In this document: positions 51,416 to 64,000 of the stretch, piece after piece | Position numbering within the stretch: position 1 is the stretch's first letter | Layout of the letters: the number at the start of each line of letters is the position of its first letter | Assembly (NCBI GenBank): GCA_964030475.1 | Contig: CAXIPT010000002.1 | Coordinates: 12,130,426-12,194,425 of the forward strand | Reading direction: 5' to 3' | Source: Tethya wilhelma | Lineage: Eukaryota; Porifera; Demospongiae; Tethyida; Tethyidae | DNA length: 64,000 nt | Position numbers and translations under genes: made by a program | Notes under the pieces: generated by a model | Told to the model about the DNA's origin: nothing | The model's input: the letters and a program-made list of their open reading frames with translations, nothing else | The model's database searches: none

Positions 51416-51570
51416 AATAACATTGTCAAGTGTGCAAGTACAGCACGTACACCCTTACTAGTTAGGCTACTATAATAATTGTTATCGTATGTGTATTACA
51501 AAACAAAGCAGAAAAGCTGGATACCCAGCAGACCATTGCAATGCATTATCATTGTCATGTGACTTGTGAA

Positions 51571-56521
<4,951 letters not shown>

Positions 56522-56723
56522 CTATCATTTTGGGAGGCTTCTCAGTCGCATATTATTTTAATTGTATTCATAAACCACACCCTACATATTGCTCCCACGC
56601 ATGTGCACGTGAAAATAAGTGCTGTAATAATAATGCGACTCATGATCAAAATTATGATAATTTAAGCAAATAAAATTACCCATGATTGCACATGTAGAGT
56701 CTTATGCACTATAGCTATATAGG

Positions 56724-59700
56724 CTAGCTAATAGCTGAGTACTCTGGTGGACCATTGCTATTGCCATCTTGTGATGCTTCACGTTGACAACCTTGCCCTC
56801 CAACTGGTGCATGTGGAATCATAACTGGTGGAGGATAAGCAGGCACACCAGCTGCCGGTGGATATGCTGGATCATTGATTGGGTAAGGTACAGTTCCAGT
56901 CTCATTCCCTGGATACGACTGTGGAGGCTGCTGGGGGTATGGAGAGTACTGTGTCCCAGGATAGGGAGGGGGTGGCTCCTGTGGATAGAGCACTGAGTCA
57001 GGTGGAGCAAAAGGAGCAGGTGGTTGTTGAGGAGGAGCTGTAGAATAAGGCTTAGGTTCCCCTGGAGAGGTTTGGGTATTTGTGAAGACTGTTGTAGCAA
57101 TAGTTGCTGGTTGGTGAGGAGTAGATGTGGTCACTTGAGGTGCTGTTTGTCTTCTTTGTCTTCTTCCACGACTTCTGTTCCCAGCTGCAGCAGCACAGCA
57201 TGAGCAGCAGAATATGATGACGATAATGCCAATAGGTATGGCAAAAGACAGAACTCCAATGACAATCCCAACGATAGTTCCAATCGATAGACCAATACTA
57301 CCACCACCATTGGTTGTTGCTATACATGTGAGAACAATACATGATTGAAATAATAATTATGCTACTAAAAATTGTACAAATATGTAACCACTTTTTAATG
57401 GTGCAAAATTTTCTTACATAGGCACAAGTATTATTGACTTACATGATCTACAAGACACCGCTGTATCATCAGAATGGCTACAGTCACCAGTATCTGTACT
57501 GTGGATGCACCCTTCAAGAGTGGTGTCAGTGGAGGTACACTCTAACTCACTCAGCCAAATAGGACGACTAAATGCACTACTAGAGAACCTATATGTATAT
57601 AAACATGAAATAATTGTAGTCATTACATGTATTTATTATTTCACAGCAACCTACCCTAGCTCAGAAACAGATCCATAATTATCTGATCCAGTGTAGCCAA
57701 GTTGCCGACAGGCTACAGTAGCATCAGTAGAACCAAAATAGAAGTCCTGACAAACTGTACCCCATTCATTGTTGAGGAAGATCTCCAAACGACCAGAACT
57801 GGTATCATAAGATGAGGAGAATCTGATTAGCTTCAGAGAACCACCTAATAGTGCACATTGTCAAGTGTGCATATTTGATTATGATTCTCAATTCTTCAAA
57901 TGTGCAGATAATATAAGATCCGCTAGACAAGCACAGCTAGATATTTATATCTGAAATAAATGTACTCTCCTAGGCTCCTCCACTTTGAAGTCTGGGAATA
58001 AGGTTATCACTTACTTCGAACACATGATAGAGCAACATCTTCATGATGGCCACAATTCTCAACTCCAATTCCACTGTGACTGCACCTCTCAAGAGCAGTG
58101 TCAGAGGATGTACAACCGAGATTATCTAACCATATGGGAACGCCATTTGAAGCTTGCTCATAGCTAAATAACAAGATTTATAAACATTTTGGCACAATTG
58201 TTTTTTCAGAATATAATTATGTAGAACTGCAAGATCTGATTTGACTTACCCAACATTTCCAACGGTATCATAGAAGATGTATCCATCATAGCCAAGCTGA
58301 CGACAGGCAACAGCAGCATCACTTGAACCAAAGCTATCATCACACACTGTACCCCACTGACCATTCAGAAATATCTCGAGGCGGCCAGCATTGTTAGAAC
58401 TAGGGGCAGTCCCTCGGTTGGAAACAAGCCGAAGAGAAGCTGCAGCTGAAATAAACGATATGAAACTCCTACATATCAATATACAAATATTACCAATTGA
58501 ACCCACAGTATTAGTATACTCTGATGTTCATGCAGCTAATGCTTACATCAGTGAAGTTTTTTTAAGCACACAAAAATTAAACTTGATTTGTCTTTGGAAT
58601 ACTCAAATTTGTACAAGCTAAAAACTACCAAACAAATAAAAACTATCAGCCAAGCATACATTTTTATGACAAGATTGCATGGGCAAAGGTGACAGACCAT
58701 ATGGTCTCATGAGAATGCTTACCCGTAGAAGTGGGAACAATAGTTGTAGAACAGACAATGGCAACGTCTTCAAAATGATCACAGTCATCAGTATGGACGT
58801 CAAATGGACATTCAATGAGAGCAGTGTAGGATGAGGTACACTCAACATTATCCAACCAGATAGGAGTACTGGCCGAGGCAGAGGGAAACCTACATATACA
58901 TGAATAATGGTTATACTAAATGAAGAAGAAGCAAGGTTAAGGTATATCAATATAGTGCAATATGGCGTGACTAACAGAGGTCTCTTTTTAGACTTACCCA
59001 AGTCGGCCAACACTGCCTACACTATTTGATCCTGAGCTAACACCAGCAAATCCGAGTTGACGACAGGCCACGTCAGCATCTGTCGTACCAAAAAGATCAT
59101 CACACACTGTACCCCATTCTCCATTTATATTGATCTCAAGACGACCAGAAGACACACCAACAGTTGAGCCAGTGCTTGAGACAAGACGAAGATCACCAAA
59201 AGTAAGGTCTGAAGAGAAATATTTAAACAGAGACATGCACACTACTAAAGAAATTGCTAGCTCAAACTCACCTATGATCGACAATGAAGAACATTGCAGT
59301 GCAATATCATCTGAATGGACACAGTCGCCTGTGTTTGAGTCATAGGTACATTCCTCAAGTACGAAGTCTGTAGAGGAACACTCAACCTCTTCTAGCCAGA
59401 TAGGGACAAAGAAAGATGCACTAGTATACCTGTTATATACATATGAACATTAGAACTTTAAGCTCGTGATCAAGTTGAAACATTGATGCATCTCATAAGA
59501 TTTACCCCAATGAGCTAGTTGTGCCGTAATTAATTGATCTTGAGTAGCCAAGTTGACGACAGGCCACATCAGCATCAACTGACCCAAAGTCATCCTCACA
59601 CACTGTACCCCACTGACCATTCAGGTAGATCTCAAGACGACCAGAGCTGGACCGATAGTTTGATGGTGAAAAGGACGTGGTTGAGGAATCAAGTCTCAAG

Positions 59701-62700
59701 GAACCACCTACATGGTATGATTAAACACATATCTGTTTTGCCTGTCTGTGTCTATAGCTAAATGTTTACAATGCACTAGCTGCTGATCGAATGAAGGTAT
59801 AGTGAGGAGTGTCTTTAGAAACCACTGAAATGCTACTTACTCTTGAAGCAGACAAGGCCAACATCTTCATGGTGTCCACAATTATGACTGCCAACTCCAC
59901 TGTGAGGACAGTTTTCTAGTCCCAATTCAAAAGATGAACAAAAGAGATCATCTAACAGAATTGAGCCAGTTCCTTGCGAGTAGCTGCATTTGGAGTTGCA
60001 GGCTGATAAACTCAAAAAAAATAACTATGATACACTAGCTACAATAAACAACTAACATGCACAAATAATCTAAATACCAAATATGGTAAGAATTAAAGCT
60101 AAATTTGAAAAAATTATGTTAAATGTCTAAAAAAATTTTTTTAAAGAGATGGATTATATTCATGCATAAAAAGTATTATAATGTGTGTGTGAATTAACTT
60201 ACGAAAAAAACCCAACTGAACCGAACTCAGTGTAGCCATCAAAACCAAGCTGACGACAGGCAACAATAGCATCATTTCCACTAAAGTCATCATCACACAC
60301 TGTACCCCACTGACCATTCAGGTAGATCTCCAAACGACCACCATTGTTGGAGCTAGGGGCAGTCCCCCGGTTGGAAACAAGCCGAACAGGAGCTAAAAAA
60401 TTAAATTTAATAGTGTGCTAACATAAAATCAGAAGAGATAATTATATACATTACTTTTGAGTGCACAGCTAGTAAACGCATCGCTCAAAGGTGACAATAA
60501 CTAATAATATATAATGTGGGCCATTCATTGTAGCTGACTCAAAAATTAATGTGATATAAGTTTATTGTGGTCAATTTGCATTTATGCTAATGTACATAGA
60601 TTATAATAATTATTATGATGCTAGATCCTGAGAATCTGAAACGTTCATAAAATTAATGGCAACTGCATACACATGTGAAATGACAGTTTATTAGGTTAAC
60701 AACTACCATTGTGTGTACTTATCATACGTACGGTAGTACGTATAGTAGGAATGGGCCGACTGTCCCATAGACACAATACAAAATGTTGGTTACCATAAAA
60801 ATCTAGTCAAACAAAATTAAGCCTTCAAACTTGCTCAGAGGCTCTAACTAACAGATTACCAATGGCATGCAAGGCCTAAAACTCACAGAAACTTTCCTCA
60901 GCACTCGTAGAGAGAGCTAGTGGGAAGCCACCATAGTGCCATTTTTGTTCTGCTAACGTACTTACGTACGTACTTTCTAACTGACTTACTTGAAAAGCAT
61001 TTCCAGAGAACCAGAATGTGTTGAGCCAACTTTGACAGCACAAAGTAACTCCTTTTCATAGGTAGTACATTCCTTGATACTCATTTACATCACAAATAAG
61101 CCTAAATAAGACTAGAAAGCTTTGAAACTGAGAGTATAAATTCATGTACTTCAATGTAGCCATTTGTAGGTAGAGTTCAAAGGTCACTGATTATCCACGT
61201 GGCATTTAATACGCATGCGCATTAGCTGCTCTAGCAGACAATATATAGCTGCTACTCAGCTTTTTGTAGGGACTAACCAGTCTCTGATGGTTTCCTCACT
61301 GTAGTGTTGGAAAAAGTGAATGAACAAGTAGTAAAAATTTCAAAAAAATAAGCAGTGTAGGAATGGGCAGTGCTGTAAAAAGTATTGGAACAAGGAATGG
61401 TCTCAATTTCGGCACATGACTACTTCATTTTTTGTGCCCAAGTCTTGGCCAGTAATCTAGTCCTGACTGTTATATACTTTATTTCACTTTTTAGCCAAGT
61501 AATAAGATTGGCAAGAATTTGAACCATTATATCATGCGATAAGATGTTCAACTTGAACCATGCATTTACAACAATTAGCTAATAATAATAGCCAGAGGGA
61601 TCAAAAATGAAAATGAAGTAGTCATGTGCCGAAATTGAGACCATTCCTTGTTCCAATACTTTTTACAGCACTGCCCATTCCTACACTGCTTATTTTTTTT
61701 GAAATTTTTACTACTTGTACAAGTTAGGTTACATAGGATCAACACATGTACTCACTAGCAGCTGTACCAATGAAGTGTATAGGTACAACATATTGCCAAC
61801 CAGACCCTCCCCATGCCCATTTAATGCTAAGCATGGGGTGCATGGTACATATAGCAATAAGCAATGTGAGAAAAGCCTGGTCTACAAGGTTAACTAACAT
61901 ATACGAATGTGTTTTTGCTGAGTCATGTGCCTGTTTATGGGCATGATTGAAATGAAGCTTATACCAGCTAAGCAATTATTGCGGCCTTTGACCGTGCATG
62001 GACACTCCTTACCTCTTTTATCTCCCAGTAAGTAACGTTATCAATATGGGCTACCCAGGTGGCCATATTTACTCCAGTCCAAAAAACTAGATTGCCATTG
62101 TTGGGTAGAGTGGCAATTGTGTGTAAACTATTTTAAGGAGTCACCACATTAGTAACCATTATCACCTTGTCTTGTTGAAGGCAGTTGCATGTTAGTTGAG
62201 TGCCTCAGTCCACAATTATTGTTAGGTAAAAAACATGCTTTTTTTTAAACACCTATTTTTCTTTGTATTAGTGGCACAGAACTGATTAGCCTTGCTTCTA
62301 GTCAGCAGAGAGTCTGGCTAGCAAGACTAGCGCAGAATAGATCGAAGCAGCAGCCTGAGGTAAACCACAACCATTCGTGAGGTTAATTATCTATGCCACA
62401 ACCATCCTAAAATCCCTGTTAGACCTTTCCACAGGGTCAAACCATGGCGTAATCATGGGCGGAGCACTCTACTTAGCGAAACTATATATGACATTACCAT
62501 AATACAAAAATCATGCAACGCTGGTAGAATAGTCTGAACATAGCCTCGATCAGAAAGAGAGAACCTGGGAATTCAATGAGGCCCACTACTTACAATGGGC
62601 CAGCTCCCAATTGGAAAGACACAAGCTAAACACACACACAACCAGATACCTTGTCCTTCAGCAAAGTAGACAGAGAATAGAGTAAACAGCAGGCAAGCCA

Positions 62701-62716
62701 CAACTGTTCTTGCCAT
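56724..62716 (-). CDS. SRCR receptor gene S6: leader, five SRCR domains, TM, tail
   Basis: A complete gene and the exon-for-exon sister of S5. Leader 62716-62650 ([14 protein letters not shown], then YFAEGQ). SRCR half-exons: about 60394-60203, 59985-59842, 59707-59507, 59430-59273, 59209-59000, 58889-58722, 58445-58250, 58164-58012, 57845-57655 and 57590-57442. TM/tail exon 57319-56724: [20 protein letters not shown] helix, [17 protein letters not shown] with possible palmitoylated cysteines, then [22 protein letters not shown] and a second PPx[10 protein letters not shown], at the very end. The 2.3-kb first intron holds the 1-kb repeat (60722-61725). Confidence 0.92.
60722..61725. repeat. 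1-kb interspersed repeat, copy 3
   Basis: The best-preserved copy. Its 3' 400 bases form a foldback: TACAAGTAGTAAAAATTTC plus AGCAGTGTAGGAATGGGCAG at about 61326-61435 is mirrored at about 61610-61722 over roughly 110 bases. The central GGCACATGACTACTTCATTT / AAATGAAGTAGTCATGTGCC is conserved in all three copies. No coding frame. Located in the S6 first intron. Confidence 0.88.
61726..62649. other. Rest of S6 first intron
   Basis: No exon or RNA gene recognised. A short inverted repeat (CCATGCCCATTTAATGC / GCATGGGGTGCATGG) lies near 61811-61845. Confidence 0.5.
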
Positions 62717-62970
62717 GATCACGATTTGTGTCAGAAACAAATAGATCTACAGTGTACACATGTACGTCATTCATAATATTGCGCGCACCTAATCAGCCTC
62801 GCGTAAATTGCAAGCTCCACCCAAATAACGCGCGGATTCAGGTGGCTCAAAGACTATAATCGCTCGCGCTCCACCAGAAAGTTATTGTTATTAATTAAGT
62901 TAATTGCCATGTAACACATATGAGCTCATTACTAAGCTAGTCTAGCTGGATGCCCAGGAGTCATCTCATC

Positions 62971-63543
62971 TCATCTTCTTGGCCCAGAGGCTCCACTGAC
63001 TTGTGCTTGCGGATAACTAGGATTAATTGGTGGATATGCAGGATCATTGATAGTGTAAGGTGCAGTTCTCTCAGTCCCTTGTGGATATGGCTGTGGAGGC
63101 TGCTGGGGGTATGGAGAGTACTGCTGTGCTCCAGAATAGGGAGGTGGCATATCTTGATGATGGCTGAGCACTGAGTCAGGTTGTTGAGGTGCACCGTAAG
63201 GAGCATGTGGCTGGTGAGGAGGAGCAATAGAATAAGTCTGAGTAGGATAGGGTCTTTGTTCCTGTGAATTAGATACAGTTCCAGAGGCTTGAGTGCCAGT
63301 CCTCTGACCAGTTGTGAAGACTGCTGTTGTAGCTGTGGTTGGTTGAACACTAGTTGCTCCGACCACTCGAGGTGCTGTGTTGTTTCTTCTTCTACCTACT
63401 CCAGCAGCTACAGCACAGCAGAAGCAGACGGGCACAGCGATGGTGATGGCAAAAGGTATGCAAAATAAAAAAACTCCAACGACAATCCCAACGATCATTA
63501 TGGTACTGAACATGCCATGTCCATCATAGTAATTTGTTGCTAT

Positions 63544-63575
<32 letters not shown>

Positions 63576-63919
63576 NNNNNNNNNNNNNNNNNNNNNNNNN
63601 NNNNNNNNNNNNNNNNNNNNNNNNNNNNNNNNNNNNNNNNNNNNNNNNNNNNNNNNNNNNNNNTGTGTGTGTGTGCACATTTGATTGAGATTGCATGACC
63701 ATGTCACTGTGCAATCTTCAATAAGAGCGTTCAGTATAAAATTATCAAAATTTGACAAAAATACTTACAGTCGTCAGCAGCACAGCTCACGGTCACATCA
63801 TCATAGTGGCTACAGCCACCAGTATCTGTGCTATGTGTGCACTCTTCAAGAGTGGTGTCAGTATTGGAGCAGTCAAGTTCACTCAGCCAAATAGGACCAT
63901 CAACAGCATTATGCAACCT
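62971..63919 (-). CDS. SRCR receptor gene S7, 3' end (continues beyond window)
   Basis: The last SRCR second-half exon (about 63919-63771: GPIWLSELDCSNTDTTLEEC and CSHYDDVTVSC) and the TM/tail exon (63539-62971). The tail has a TM helix (IVGIVVGVFLFCIPFAITIA), a cysteine-rich anchor, then [19 protein letters not shown] and YPQAQVSGASGPRR at the end. The final SRCR is the same type as the last domains of S5 and S6. The intron between these exons contains (GT)n and an N run. Confidence 0.88.
63576..63663. other. Assembly gap (N run)
   Basis: 88 N bases within a (GT)n microsatellite in an S7 intron. Confidence 0.99.
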
Positions 63920-64000
63920 ATGCAAAAAGGATCCATAGGATTCAATCATACATCATTATAGCACAAAAATTTAATATTGGTGGATTGACGGTTTTGATAA

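Overview
This is an animal nuclear genome segment from a draft assembly. Coding sequence is split into short exons with GT-AG introns, (CA)n/(GA)n microsatellites are everywhere, and there are four runs of N plus seven isolated single-N joins. The many group A scavenger receptor cysteine-rich (SRCR) receptor genes, short introns and AT-rich intergenic DNA crowded with small inverted-repeat elements suggest a sponge, plausibly a demosponge such as Amphimedon. The species is an inference, not something the sequence proves.

Layout. 0.6-3.5 kb: a serine/arginine-rich coiled-coil protein gene (minus, CCSER/FAM190-like). 4.5-10.0 kb and 24.0-26.6 kb (minus): exons of two glycine amidinotransferase (GATM) paralogues. 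10.3-12.4 kb (plus): dynactin subunit 6, divergent from a GATM 5' exon. 12.9-13.5 kb (minus): a C11orf68/Bles03-like gene. 14.8-16.5 kb (minus): a protein with a degenerate class III nucleotide cyclase domain. 17.1-21.4 kb (minus): two intronless rhodopsin-class GPCR paralogues, the second cut by an assembly join. 28.0 kb to the end (all minus): a tandem cluster of SRCR receptor genes. The complete pattern is a one-exon signal peptide, about 3-6 two-exon SRCR domains, one transmembrane helix and a Pro/Tyr-rich cytoplasmic tail with a PPxY motif. A decayed SRCR gene, an SRCR relic and several non-autonomous transposons lie among them.

The printed order is probably not the genomic order. Sequence repeated on either side of single-N joins indicates that 21452-27956 belongs between 6877 and about 8197. 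This rebuilds one complete GATM gene from exons at 10.0, 8.5 and 26.6-24.0 kb, and leaves a second GATM gene at 6.5-4.5 kb. The segment 38786-41593 looks like an inverted second haplotype of 37813-38685. The segment 27958-35395 begins and ends with nearly the same 0.7 kb.

The part most likely to be a distinct biological system is the SRCR cluster: variable extracellular SRCR arrays joined to tails that all keep a WW-domain ligand and many tyrosines. This is what a family of surface recognition or adhesion receptors sharing one intracellular partner would look like. The two GPCRs are also notable: their tails carry motifs that match both the RVxF and the SILK docking motifs for protein phosphatase 1.
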